Shown here: positions 1-8,401 of the stretch, piece after piece | Numbering within the stretch: position 1 is the stretch's first letter | How the letters are laid out: every line of letters begins with the position of its first letter | Source of the DNA: Planctomycetaceae bacterium | GTDB taxonomy: Bacteria > Planctomycetota > Planctomycetia > Pirellulales > Pirellulaceae | Length of the DNA: 20,532 bases | Reading direction: 5' to 3' | Assembly: GCA_002702965.1 (NCBI GenBank) | Contig: PADE01000136.1 | Coordinates: 21,880-42,411 of the forward strand | Position numbers and translations under genes: made by a program | Notes under the pieces: model-generated | Database searches by the model: none | What the model was told of the DNA's origin: nothing | What the model saw: only the letters and a program-made list of their open reading frames with translations

Positions 1-1
1 C

Positions 2-2302
2 CGCAATCCGATCGACGGTTTTGTCCAACAGAAACTCGAAGGGCAGGGTTTGACACACGCTCCGCCTGCCCCACGGCGGACGCTCGTGCGCCGACTGGCC
101 TTTGACCTGCTGGGACTTCCGCCGACCCCCGAGCAGGTCGCGCGGTTCGTGGAGGATTCGCATCCCGATGCGGTGGGGCGCTTACTCGACCGCTCGCTGG
201 CGTCGCCGCAATACGGCGAACGATGGGCGCGCCACTGGCTCGACGTGGCCCGCTATGCCGACAACAAAGGCTACGTGTTCTTTGAAGACCAGTCGTTTAC
301 CTGGGCCTATACATACCGTGACTACGTCGTCGACGCGTTCAATCGAGATCTGCCGTACGATCAGTTTGTGCGGCAACAATTGGCCGCTGATCAGCTCGAA
401 TTAGGTAGCGATCGGCGGCCTCTCGCGGCGATGGGATTTCTCACGCTGGGCGGGCACTTTATGAACAACATTCACGACATCGTCGACGATCGGATCGACG
501 TGGTCACCCGCGGTCTGCTCGGGCTTACGGTGACCTGCTCGCGTTGCCACGATCACAAGTACGACCCGATTTCCCAAGCCGATTACTACGCGTTGTACGG
601 GGTCTTCCGCAGCTCCTACGAACCGACCACGCCACCGCTGTTCGAGGCCCCGCCGCAAACAGAGGAATACCAGAAATTTGCCGCCGAAATGGAGGTTCGA
701 GATCGTACGTTGCGGACCTTTGTCGAGACCAAACACCGCGACCTCGTTACCAGCACGCGGCAGCGTATGGACGAGTACCTAATGGCCGTCTACCGCACGC
801 GCGGGCAACCACCGACCGACAATTTTATGTTGCTGACTGACACCGGAGCGATCAACCCGGCGATGCTTCTGCGCTGGCAAGTCTACCTTGACAAGACGAT
901 TCGGCCCGATCATCCCGTCTGGCGACCGTGGAGAGAACTCGTGACATTGTCGGCAGAGGGCTTTGTCGCTGCCGCGGGTGAAAGGCTTGCGCAGTGGCGT
1001 GCTGAGAGACAGCCGACGGTCAATCGTCTCGTTCTCGAAGCGCTCGATCCGCCGCCGGCTTCGATCGAAGCGGTGTCCGCGGCCTACGGGCGGTTGTTCA
1101 AGCAGATCGAGGAGCGCTGGCAGAGCCTGCGGATGCGTGCAACGGCAGCGGGAGAGCCGCCGCCGGACGGGTTGGGGGATCCCCCGGCGGAGCAACTTCG
1201 CAGGGAGCTCTACGGGAAAAACACGCCCGCGATGGTACCGGCGATTTTTGGCTGGGGTTTCATCGCGTTGTTTCCCGACCGCGGGACTCAGGGTGAGTAC
1301 AAGAAACTGCTTAAGGCGGTCGAGGAATGGTCGAAAAAAGGGGAGGGTGCACCACCCCGGGCGATGGTTCTGCTGGATCGGGACGATCCTTTTCGCCCCC
1401 GCATTTTCCAGCGTGGAAATCCGAACCGCCTGGGCCCTGAGGTACCGCGGCGTTTTCTGGAATTGCTCGCGCCCGATCGCCATCCGTTTACGCGCGGCAG
1501 CGGGCGGAAAGAGTTGGCCGAAGCGATCGTCGCTAAGGACAATCCGCTCACCGCGCGGGTTCTGGTGAACCGTCTCTGGCAACACCATTTCGGACGTGGA
1601 ATGGTGCACACGCCGAGCGATTTTGGCGCCCGCAGCGCTCCGCCCTCACACCCGGAATTGCTGGACTACCTGGCGGACCGGTTTGTGCGGTCTGGCTGGT
1701 CGATCAAGCAACTGCATCGTCAGATTCTGGACTCGGCTTCCTATTTGCAGGCCAGCGATGATCGACCCGACGCCCAGCGCAAAGATCCGCAGAACCGTTG
1801 GCTGTGGAAGATGCACCGGCGCCGCTTGAGTTTTGAAGCCACCCGGGATGCGTTGTTATCGGTCTCCGGTGATCTCGATTCACAGATGGGGGGACCACCG
1901 GTCGAATTGCTCAAGCCCGGGTTTGTACCCCGGCGGACCCTCTATGGCTTCATCAATCGCATGGACGTCGACCCGTTGTTGACGACCTTTGATTTTCCCG
2001 ATCCGGCAGCCACCAGTGGCCAGCGGGAGACGACGACCGTGGCACCGCAATCACTGTACTTGATGAACAACGCGTTTGTTCAAGAGGCGGCGCGGCGCTT
2101 GTCACAGCGCACCGATGTCAGCGCCGCGCCCACCGTTGCCGAACGGTTGCTACGTCTTTATCCATTGCTGTTTGCGCGATCGCCAACTCCGCGGGAAGTT
2201 GAGTTGGCGGAGGAATTCTTGGGCCCCGACCCAGACCTCCACCAATGGACACGCTACGCGCAGACTTTGTTGATGGGCAACGAGTTTGTGTTCTTGGACT
2301 GA
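2..2302 (+). CDS. DUF1549/DUF1553 (PSCyt2/PSD1) planctomycete protein, 5' partial
   Basis: The frame is open to the left edge of the window. The TTG at 50 is not the start, because the upstream codons read NPIDGFVQQKLEGQGL, the usual linker before DUF1549 in this family. The signal peptide and any PSCyt1 cytochrome domain therefore lie outside the window. About 766 residues are visible. DUF1549 covers roughly codons 1-215 and includes RRLAFDLLGLPPTP, ERWARHWLDVARYAD and a CxxCH site (CSRCHDHKYDP, Cys codon at 536). A charged, mostly helical linker follows. DUF1553 begins near position 1500 (NPLTARVLVNRLWQHHFGRG) and ends with the typical GNEFVFLD. The family is secreted and greatly expanded in Planctomycetota, and its biochemical role is not established. 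The gene ends 19 bp before a DUF1501 gene on the same strand, the usual partner, so the two are probably co-transcribed. Confidence 0.93.
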   Translation, partial: RNPIDGFVQQKLEGQGLTHAPPAPRRTLVRRLAFDLLGLPPTPEQVARFVEDSHPDAVGRLLDRSLASPQYGERWARHWLDVARYADNKGYVFFEDQSFTWAYTYRDYVVDAFNRDLPYDQFVRQQLAADQLELGSDRRPLAAMGFLTLGGHFMNNIHDIVDDRIDVVTRGLLGLTVTCSRCHDHKYDPISQADYYALYGVFRSSYEPTTPPLFEAPPQTEEYQKFAAEMEVRDRTLRTFVETKHRDLVTSTRQRMDEYLMAVYRTRGQPPTDNFMLLTDTGAINPAMLLRWQVYLDKTIRPDHPVWRPWRELVTLSAEGFVAAAGERLAQWRAERQPTVNRLVLEALDPPPASIEAVSAAYGRLFKQIEERWQSLRMRATAAGEPPPDGLGDPPAEQLRRELYGKNTPAMVPAIFGWGFIALFPDRGTQGEYKKLLKAVEEWSKKGEGAPPRAMVLLDRDDPFRPRIFQRGNPNRLGPEVPRRFLELLAPDRHPFTRGSGRKELAEAIVAKDNPLTARVLVNRLWQHHFGRGMVHTPSDFGARSAPPSHPELLDYLADRFVRSGWSIKQLHRQILDSASYLQASDDRPDAQRKDPQNRWLWKMHRRRLSFEATRDALLSVSGDLDSQMGGPPVELLKPGFVPRRTLYGFINRMDVDPLLTTFDFPDPAATSGQRETTTVAPQSLYLMNNAFVQEAARRLSQRTDVSAAPTVAERLLRLYPLLFARSPTPREVELAEEFLGPDPDLHQWTRYAQTLLMGNEFVFLD

Positions 2303-2321
2303 GCCAAAACGAGGTGTGTCG

Positions 2322-3746
2322 ATGCGTTTGCCAGAAGCTCCGTCGAGTTTGTCGGGAGCGGTCACCTGGACCCGCCGCGAGTTGCTCCGACGCAGCGGGA
2401 CAGGACTGGGCGCTGTGGCGCTGTCGACCATGTTGGCCGAGCAGGAGGTAGGGGCCGCCGGTCGCAACCCGTTGGATCCGCGAACTCCACATTTTGCGGC
2501 GCCGGCGCGTCAGGTCGTGCACCTGTTCATGAACGGCGGACCTTCGCAAGTGGATACGTTCGACCCCAAACCAGCGCTGGCGGATTGGCACGGGCGTTCG
2601 TTGGCATCGGCGAACCTTCGCACCGAGCGACGGACCGGAGGGGCGATGCGATCGCCTTACCCATTTCGGCCGCGCGGCGAGTCGGGAATCGAAGTCAGCG
2701 ATCTGTTCGCCCACACGGCGCGCCACATCGACGATATGGCGATCATCCGATCGATGCACGCCGAGGTTCCCAATCACGAGCCTTCGCTGATGTTGATGAA
2801 CTGCGGCGATGGGAATTTACCCCGCCCGGCGATGGGGGCTTGGGTGAACTACGGACTCGGGAGCGAGAACCGGAGCCTCCCCGGGTTTATCGCGATGTGC
2901 CCCGGGGGCTACCCGATCGTGGCCACGCGCAATTGGCGGGCTGCCTTCCTACCCGGCGCCTATCAGGGGACCTATATCGACACCAAGCACACGGAAGTCG
3001 AGAAACTGATTGCCAATATCCGCAACCGCGGACAGTCTCGCCAGGACCAGCAAAAACAGATGCATCTGTTGCGTGCGCTCAATGAACTGCACTTGCGAAA
3101 ACGGCAGGACGACGCGGCTCTCGATGCCCGCATTCGGACTTTTGAACTGGCATTCCGGATGCAGACCGAGGCCTCCGAGGCTTTTGATCTCAAGCGTGAG
3201 ACCCAGTCCACCCGCAAACTCTACGGTGAGTCGCTGCACGGCCGCCAGCTGCTGATCACCCGGCGACTGCTGGAGCGGGGGGTCCGTTTTATCCAGGTCT
3301 GGTCGGGTGCCGGACAGCCCTGGGATAACCACGACGGACTCGAGAAACGGCACCGCGAACTGGCCGGCCAGTGGGATGGCCCGATCGCCGCTTTTCTGAC
3401 CGACCTCAAACAGCGCGGGTTGTTCGAGAGTACTCTGGTGCTGTGGGGTGGTGAATTTGGGAGGACGCCGACCGCCGAGATGCCCGCGCTCAACGGCCGT
3501 GACCACAATCACTACGGATTCACCTGCTGGTTGGCGGGGGGAGGCGTCAAAGGGGGCACCGTGTATGGCGCGACAGACGAATTCGGGTTCCGCGCCACGG
3601 AGAATCCAGTCCACGTGCACGACCTGCACGCGACGATGCTACACTTGCTGGGTTTTGACCACAAACGCCTCACGTATCGTTACGCGGGGCGCGATTTTCG
3701 ATTGACCGACGTCGGTGGACGGGTTATCGACGAGTTGATTAGTTGA
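2322..3746 (+). CDS. DUF1501 family protein, Tat-exported (pair 1)
   Basis: This 474-residue protein belongs to DUF1501, an exported family with an alkaline phosphatase/sulfatase-like fold. I placed the start at the ATG at 2322, which has a weak GAGG site at 2311-2314; the frame also allows TTG at 2286, but that overlaps the end of the upstream gene. The N-terminus has a twin-arginine motif (TRRELLRRSGTG, residues 17-28) followed by a short hydrophobic stretch. Family signatures are HLFMNGGPSQVDTFDPKP (67-84), WGGEFGRTPTAE (375-386), GRDHNHYGF (392-400) and GRDFRLTDV (456-464). The conserved Asp and His residues in these motifs are candidate metal or active-site residues, by analogy only. It pairs with the preceding DUF1549/DUF1553 gene and closely resembles the DUF1501 protein that converges on it from 5368. 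The substrate is unknown. Confidence 0.93.
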   Translation: MRLPEAPSSLSGAVTWTRRELLRRSGTGLGAVALSTMLAEQEVGAAGRNPLDPRTPHFAAPARQVVHLFMNGGPSQVDTFDPKPALADWHGRSLASANLRTERRTGGAMRSPYPFRPRGESGIEVSDLFAHTARHIDDMAIIRSMHAEVPNHEPSLMLMNCGDGNLPRPAMGAWVNYGLGSENRSLPGFIAMCPGGYPIVATRNWRAAFLPGAYQGTYIDTKHTEVEKLIANIRNRGQSRQDQQKQMHLLRALNELHLRKRQDDAALDARIRTFELAFRMQTEASEAFDLKRETQSTRKLYGESLHGRQLLITRRLLERGVRFIQVWSGAGQPWDNHDGLEKRHRELAGQWDGPIAAFLTDLKQRGLFESTLVLWGGEFGRTPTAEMPALNGRDHNHYGFTCWLAGGGVKGGTVYGATDEFGFRATENPVHVHDLHATMLHLLGFDHKRLTYRYAGRDFRLTDVGGRVIDELIS

Positions 3747-3763
3747 CTCCCCGTGTGTGCACA

Positions 3764-3792
3764 GGCCGGCACCCTGGGACCCGCGCCGGGCC
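3764..3792. terminator. Imperfect GC hairpin between convergent DUF1501 genes
   Basis: The arms 3764-3770 (GGCCGGC) and 3785-3792 (GCCGGGCC) can form a 7-bp stem with one bulged G and a 14-nt loop. The hairpin starts 17 bp after the stop of the plus-strand DUF1501 gene, in the 173-bp gap (3747-3919) between two convergent genes, where a terminator would be useful. There is no T-run on either strand, so it does not look like a standard intrinsic terminator. I see nothing else in this gap. Confidence 0.2.
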
Positions 3793-3919
3793 GCACCCGT
3801 TCAGCCGCCGTGGACTCGGGCGACTTGCCGATCGCTGGACGGGTCGACGATCTCGGATAACCGGCGGCCGCTTCAGAGTTTGCGGGCTGTGTCTGGCAAC
3901 GTGCGGCAGGCCAGCGACG

Positions 3920-5368
3920 CTACGAGATGATCTTGCGCACCACATCTCCCTCAACATCCGTGAGACGAAAGTCCCGGCCGCTGAAGGGGTAGGTTAGCGA
4001 CGTGTGATCTAGTCCTAACAGGTGGAGCACGGTGGCGTAGACATCGTGAATCGTAAGCTTGTTCTCGACCGCAAAAAATCCGACTTCATCGGTGGCGCCG
4101 TAGGTGGTCCCCCCCTTGATCCCGCCGCCGGCAAGCCAGATCGTGAACCCGTACGGATTATGGTCGCGGCCGTCCTGGCCCTCGGCGACGGGCGTTCGGC
4201 CGAATTCGGTACCCCACAGCACGATCGTGTCGTCCAGCAAACCACGGCGTTTCAGGTCCGCCAGCAGCGCGGCGATCGGTTGGTCCACCTCGTGGGCGTT
4301 TCGCGCGTGCAATCGCTTGAGGCCGCCGTGCTGATCCCACTTGTAGCTGTGGGTGGCCTGGATGAATCGCACTCCCCGCTCGGCAAAGCGTCGGGCGAGC
4401 AGGCACTGGCGCGCGAAGTTGTCGGTCGGTTCCCGGTTGACTCCGTACAGCGCGAGCGTCTCGCTTGTTTCTAGCGACAGGTCGACCGCTTCGGGCGCTT
4501 CGGCTTGCATGCGAAAGGCCAGCTCAAACGACGCGATCCGCGCTTCCAGTTGTGTGTTCCGGCCGGCGGTTTCAAGATGCCGCCGGTTCTTGGCTTGTAC
4601 AAAGTCCAATTCCAGTCGTTGTAGCAGCCGGTCATCCGCCGGATAGAGATCGGTGAAACCGGCCCTTCGCGCGTCGTCCTTGCGGCCGCGACCGCTGGTC
4701 TCACCGAGCGGAGTGCCCTGGTACGATGCGGGAAGAAACGCGGGTCCAAAGTTGTGGGTTCCGCTGTCGAGAGTCGGCGGGCAGATCGTAATGAATCCCG
4801 GTAGGTTCTGGTTTTCACTTCCCAGCCCGTACAGGATCCAGGAACCCGCGCTGGGGCGTTTGAAGACACCCGAACCGGTGTGTATTTCCTGCATCGCGGG
4901 AGCGTGCGAGACCGAATCATGAGACATCGAACGAACGACACAGATGTCGTCGATCGCGCCGGCGATGTGCGGAAACAGCGTGCTGACTTCGACGCCACTC
5001 TCGCCGTGCGGGTGAAAGCTCCACGGCGAACGAAGTAAAGGCAGCGGCTTGTCCTTCTTGAGGTTCTGTCCAAACGGCACTGCGGATTGAATCCATGATT
5101 GCGGAAGCGGCTGGCCGTCGAGTTTGCTGAGGACGGGTTTCGGATCAAACGAATCGACCTGCGACACGCCGCCGTGCATGAACAGGAAGATGACGCGCTT
5201 TGCCCGGGGAGCGAAGTCCGGTGTTTTGTCCGCCAAGGGGTTTGCCGCGGGCGCGCGTTGCGCCCCGCAGCTGGCGGGTGTTCCAAGCATCCCGAGTAGG
5301 GCCAAGTGCCCGAATCCGCAGCCCGTTCGCTGCAAAAGTTGCCGGCGAGTGAGGGGCAGCGTGGTCAT
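3920..5368 (-). CDS. DUF1501 family protein, Tat-exported (pair 2)
   Basis: This 482-residue DUF1501 protein is full length for the family. The ATG (5366-5368) lies 6 bp beyond the stop of the upstream DUF1549/DUF1553 gene on the same strand, and a GGAG sits across that stop, so translational coupling is likely. The N-terminus has a twin-arginine motif (TRRQLLQRTGCG, residues 7-18) and a short hydrophobic segment. A cysteine at residue 34 (PASCGA) follows it, but the context is a poor lipobox. Family signatures are FLFMHGGVSQVDSFDPKP (61-78), LWGTEFGRTPVAEG (384-397), GRDHNPYGF (400-408), GGGIKGGTTYGATDE (414-428) and GRDFRLTDV (464-472). It is a paralogue of the convergent 2322-3746 protein. 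Function at substrate level is unknown; export to the envelope is predicted from the Tat motif. Confidence 0.94.
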   Translation of the reverse strand: MTTLPLTRRQLLQRTGCGFGHLALLGMLGTPASCGAQRAPAANPLADKTPDFAPRAKRVIFLFMHGGVSQVDSFDPKPVLSKLDGQPLPQSWIQSAVPFGQNLKKDKPLPLLRSPWSFHPHGESGVEVSTLFPHIAGAIDDICVVRSMSHDSVSHAPAMQEIHTGSGVFKRPSAGSWILYGLGSENQNLPGFITICPPTLDSGTHNFGPAFLPASYQGTPLGETSGRGRKDDARRAGFTDLYPADDRLLQRLELDFVQAKNRRHLETAGRNTQLEARIASFELAFRMQAEAPEAVDLSLETSETLALYGVNREPTDNFARQCLLARRFAERGVRFIQATHSYKWDQHGGLKRLHARNAHEVDQPIAALLADLKRRGLLDDTIVLWGTEFGRTPVAEGQDGRDHNPYGFTIWLAGGGIKGGTTYGATDEVGFFAVENKLTIHDVYATVLHLLGLDHTSLTYPFSGRDFRLTDVEGDVVRKIIS

Positions 5369-5374
5369 CGCAGT

Positions 5375-8218
5375 TCACTCCACATAGATAAACTCATTCG
5401 AGCAAAACAGGGCCCGACAGTAACTCTGCCAGGGTGCCAGCCGAGGGTCTTCGGTTTCCAGGATCACGACGCTCGTGTGATGCCCCTCGGGCCCGACGGG
5501 CCAATTGGTATTTTGGTCCGAGTCGATGACCGGGGAAATGGTAAGTCGGTCCTCAGCAATCTGTGCGGTCGCGTTGTGGAGGCCGGCGGGCCGCATCTCG
5601 ACATTCGACTTGCCGCGCGGCGCAGTGGCCAGACGAATCTCTGCAATCGCGAGCAGGTCGCGGCCAAACTTCTCAGCGGACTGTTCGCGGTCGGGGAGGA
5701 TTTCGAGACGAATGGCCCCGATCCGCGCCAGATCGGTTTCTGCAACCAGCTCATAACGAGCGGGCAGCGGCGAGTCGCCGTCGATACGCAGCGACCCGTC
5801 GGACTCGATCGGCAACCTCTCTTGTGTGGCTGTACTGGCGCGTACCAACGCCAGCGGTTCCCAATCGGCAGGGGGGTTGTGGTGGGCGCGCTCACGTTCG
5901 ACGGACGTCACCGACAGTCGGATTCGAAAGTCGCTAGGATCTCTCAGGATCTTGGCGATCGTGGGCGTCATCGCGCGGAAGCCATGGTGTGCGCGCTCGA
6001 TGGTAACGACCAGCTTTGTCCCGGTGGAAAACCCGACCGTCTGCGACCGTCCTAGACGCCGGAGGGCCTCGCCGTAGTGGCGCAAATAATCCAGCCCTGC
6101 TCGAGTCTCCACGGCCGTCGGCGGGCGGCCGAAGAGTTGGATGTGAGCCTGTCGCAGGCGGTCTTCGGTCGTCGCGTTACGTAGGTTGAGCAACTCCCGG
6201 GCCAGATGAAATGACTGTTGTCGAACGAAGGCGTTGTTCATCATGAACAACGCCTGCGGGGCCACGGTCGTTTCGGTGCGTTTCGACTTCACCTCGTTGG
6301 GGTCACCGGCGTCGAACCGACGGAAGATTTTCGGCAATCGCTGACGGATTACCGGTAGATAGACGCTGCGGCAGTTACGGTAGTACGGATGGTAGGTTTT
6401 GCCACCGAGGTTAAGGAACGCCAACCCGTCGTCGCCGGGGACACCATCCAGGTACCGCACGTGGTAATCGAGGTGGCTGCCCCCCGCGCTGTGGTCGAGG
6501 CGACCGCTGCCGGCCAGCATCGCATCCCGCAGCTCCTCCGCCTCGAGCCGGCGCGGCTTGAACCGCCAAAGTAGCCGGTTTTCCGGGTCGACAACGTGAC
6601 CGTCACGCCCGGCGTGACGACTTCGGTTTTTGCTACTCATCTGAAAGGCCGACGAGTTTAACAGCAAACGGTGCATGGATTTGACCGACCAGCCGTGATC
6701 GATGAATCGTGAAGCTAGCCAATCGAGCAACTCTGGATGCGAGGGTCTCTCACCCGCGAAACCAAGATTGTCGCTGGTCGCGACGAGCCCCGTCCCGAAG
6801 TGCCATTGCCAGATGCGGTTAACCATCACCCGCGCCGTGAGCGGATTTTCGGGATTGGCGATCCACCGGGCGAGCTCCAATCGACCGCTCTGTTTCGACG
6901 CGATGGGCGCATGGTCCTCGCCGGCAATAATCTGTAAGAACCGTCGCGGCGATGGTTTGCCCAGACTGCGATGGCTGCCGCGGATGTGCACTCGCAAATC
7001 GGTCGGCGCACCGTCTTGGACCGCGAGCACCAGCATTTTTTCTGTCCGACCCGGGACATCCAGCTCCCATTCCATCCATCGCGTTGGGTCCCGGCTGCGA
7101 AGCGTTTTGGTGCTGTAGAAGATGCCCGCCAACGAGTAGTAATCGCGCGTGGGGATGGGGTCGAATTTATGGTCGTGACATCGCGCGCAGGCGATCGTCA
7201 AGCCGAGAAAGGCCCGGCCGGTGACATCGATTTGCTCGTCGATCAGGTCGAGCACCAGCTTTTCTTTATCCTGCTCAGCAATCGGCTTGGGGCCGAACAT
7301 CAGGAATCCGGTTGCGATCGTCCGCTCGGCGATTTGGTCTGGGCTTGCCGAGAGCAGATCTCCCGCCAGTTGTTCGATGACAAACTCGTCGTAGGGTTTG
7401 TCGGCATTGAACGCCCCAATCACGTAGTCGCGGTACCGCCAGGCCGACGGCATCACCGCCTGTCCGCTGGGGCCCACTGTTTCCACGAAGCGAGCCACAT
7501 CGAGCCAGTGTCGTCCCCACCGCTGTCCGTAATGTGGCGAGGACAACAGGCGATCCACGACACGGTCGAAGGCACCCGGCGATGCGTCCGCCAGAAACGA
7601 GCGGATCTCGTCGGGCGTGGGCGGCAAGCCGAGCAGGTCAAACGTCACGCGTCGCAACAACGTGGGCTTGTCGGCGGGCGGCGCGGGAGACAAGCGTTGC
7701 TGTTTGAGACTCGCGATAAGAAAGCGATCGACGGGAGACAGAATGCGATGACCGGTCGCGGCAACGGGCGGCTGCGGGCTGCGAATGGGCTGAAATGCCC
7801 AATACGACTTCTGCGATTGGCTGAACAAACCGGCGCCGTCCGCCCCCGTGGGATGCGGTGATGTCGGCCAACCCGCGCCTTGATCGACCCACTCAATGAG
7901 GGTCGCGATTTCGGATTCGCGGAGCCTTTTCTGCGGAGGCATTTTCAACTCGCCGTCGTGACGCACGGCTTGAATCAGTCGGCTGCCGGCCGCATCGCCG
8001 GGCCGCACGACCGGTCCCGAATCGCCGCCCTTGGCAACCGCCTCCGCGGAGTCGAGCCGCAGACCCGCCTGTTGTTTTTTGGCGCCATGGCATTGCCAAC
8101 ACCTGTTTGCCAGCAGGGGGCGCACTCGCTTCTCGAAAGACTCGACCCGGTTACGGTCCATGGCGGCGTCGGCGCTGATCGCGCACAGACCGACGAATGC
8201 CATCAAACCGTATGCCAT
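5375..8218 (-). CDS. PSCyt1-DUF1549-DUF1553 protein with C-terminal insertion
   Basis: I start this 947-residue protein at the ATG at 8218 rather than the open-frame limit at 8401. That ATG has a GGAG 8 nt upstream and is followed by a Sec-like signal peptide (MAYGLMAFVGLCAISADA). PSCyt1 spans about residues 27-118 with a haem-type CWQCH at 40-44 and a downstream KMPP that could supply the axial Met. DUF1549 spans about 162-370 (LLRRVTFDLLGLPPTP; CARCHDHKFDP with C344, C347, H348). The linker to DUF1553 is unusually short (about 370-440). DUF1553 runs from about 445 to 723. It is then interrupted by a roughly 205-residue module (724-928), and the normal C-terminal helix WQSYCRALFCSNEFIYVE closes the protein. 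The gene overlaps nothing and is followed 6 bp later by its DUF1501 partner. A c-type cytochrome role is inferred from the CxxCH motif. Confidence 0.93.
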   Translation of the reverse strand: MAYGLMAFVGLCAISADAAMDRNRVESFEKRVRPLLANRCWQCHGAKKQQAGLRLDSAEAVAKGGDSGPVVRPGDAAGSRLIQAVRHDGELKMPPQKRLRESEIATLIEWVDQGAGWPTSPHPTGADGAGLFSQSQKSYWAFQPIRSPQPPVAATGHRILSPVDRFLIASLKQQRLSPAPPADKPTLLRRVTFDLLGLPPTPDEIRSFLADASPGAFDRVVDRLLSSPHYGQRWGRHWLDVARFVETVGPSGQAVMPSAWRYRDYVIGAFNADKPYDEFVIEQLAGDLLSASPDQIAERTIATGFLMFGPKPIAEQDKEKLVLDLIDEQIDVTGRAFLGLTIACARCHDHKFDPIPTRDYYSLAGIFYSTKTLRSRDPTRWMEWELDVPGRTEKMLVLAVQDGAPTDLRVHIRGSHRSLGKPSPRRFLQIIAGEDHAPIASKQSGRLELARWIANPENPLTARVMVNRIWQWHFGTGLVATSDNLGFAGERPSHPELLDWLASRFIDHGWSVKSMHRLLLNSSAFQMSSKNRSRHAGRDGHVVDPENRLLWRFKPRRLEAEELRDAMLAGSGRLDHSAGGSHLDYHVRYLDGVPGDDGLAFLNLGGKTYHPYYRNCRSVYLPVIRQRLPKIFRRFDAGDPNEVKSKRTETTVAPQALFMMNNAFVRQQSFHLARELLNLRNATTEDRLRQAHIQLFGRPPTAVETRAGLDYLRHYGEALRRLGRSQTVGFSTGTKLVVTIERAHHGFRAMTPTIAKILRDPSDFRIRLSVTSVERERAHHNPPADWEPLALVRASTATQERLPIESDGSLRIDGDSPLPARYELVAETDLARIGAIRLEILPDREQSAEKFGRDLLAIAEIRLATAPRGKSNVEMRPAGLHNATAQIAEDRLTISPVIDSDQNTNWPVGPEGHHTSVVILETEDPRLAPWQSYCRALFCSNEFIYVE

Positions 8219-8226
8219 GCTGGTTG

Positions 8227-8230
8227 CTCC
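8227..8230 (-). promoter_or_regulatory. Shine-Dalgarno GGAG deciding the start at 8218
   Basis: On the minus strand GGAG is followed by 8 nt and then the ATG at 8218-8216. No comparable site was noted before the upstream in-frame ATG at 8401. This, with the signal peptide that follows, places the start of the PSCyt1/DUF1549/DUF1553 gene here. Confidence 0.6.
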
Positions 8231-8248
8231 GCCCCGCGTCTCGGGTTG

Positions 8249-8274
8249 CTTTCGCAGTATACTTTCGCAGTATA
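8249..8274 (-). repeat. 13-bp tandem duplication carrying two TATACT boxes
   Basis: The 13-bp unit CTTTCGCAGTATA (plus strand) occurs twice with no spacer, at 8249-8261 and 8262-8274. On the minus strand each copy supplies a good -10 hexamer, TATACT (8274-8269 and 8261-8256). They lie about 38-56 bp upstream of the start at 8218, a sensible distance for a promoter of the minus-strand DUF1549-DUF1501 pair. I see no good -35 box at 16-18 bp from either copy. The promoter role is inferred from position and hexamer match. Confidence 0.5.
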
Positions 8275-8401
8275 GCGGCTTGCCCGACCGGTGGGGATTT
8301 TCATCCTGCGGGGAGCGGCGTGGGTCGCGATCATCGGTCGATCGACTGTGACCGAACAACGGCAAGATGCCGTCAGTTCCACCGCTGGCAGCCGTGTCCA
8401 T

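Noticed and set aside
50..52. TTG at 50 as a start codon for the first gene
   Set aside because: The codons before it (from position 2) continue the conserved family sequence, so the gene begins left of the window.
779..1609. Minus-strand open frame of 276 codons
   Set aside because: It lies wholly antisense to the DUF1549/DUF1553 gene at 2-2302, and its translation is rich in Arg and Pro without any family motif. It reflects high GC at third positions.
4471..5286. Minus-strand open frame of 271 codons in another frame of the DUF1501 gene
   Set aside because: It overlaps the well-supported DUF1501 frame at 3920-5368 and shows no recognisable motif.
5306..6055. Plus-strand open frame of 249 codons
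   Set aside because: It is antisense to the end of the PSCyt1/DUF1549/DUF1553 gene and the start of its DUF1501 partner, both strongly supported. It has no family motif or ribosome site of note.
6971..7861. Plus-strand open frame of 296 codons
   Set aside because: It is antisense to conserved DUF1549 coding sequence, and its composition is that of a shadow frame.
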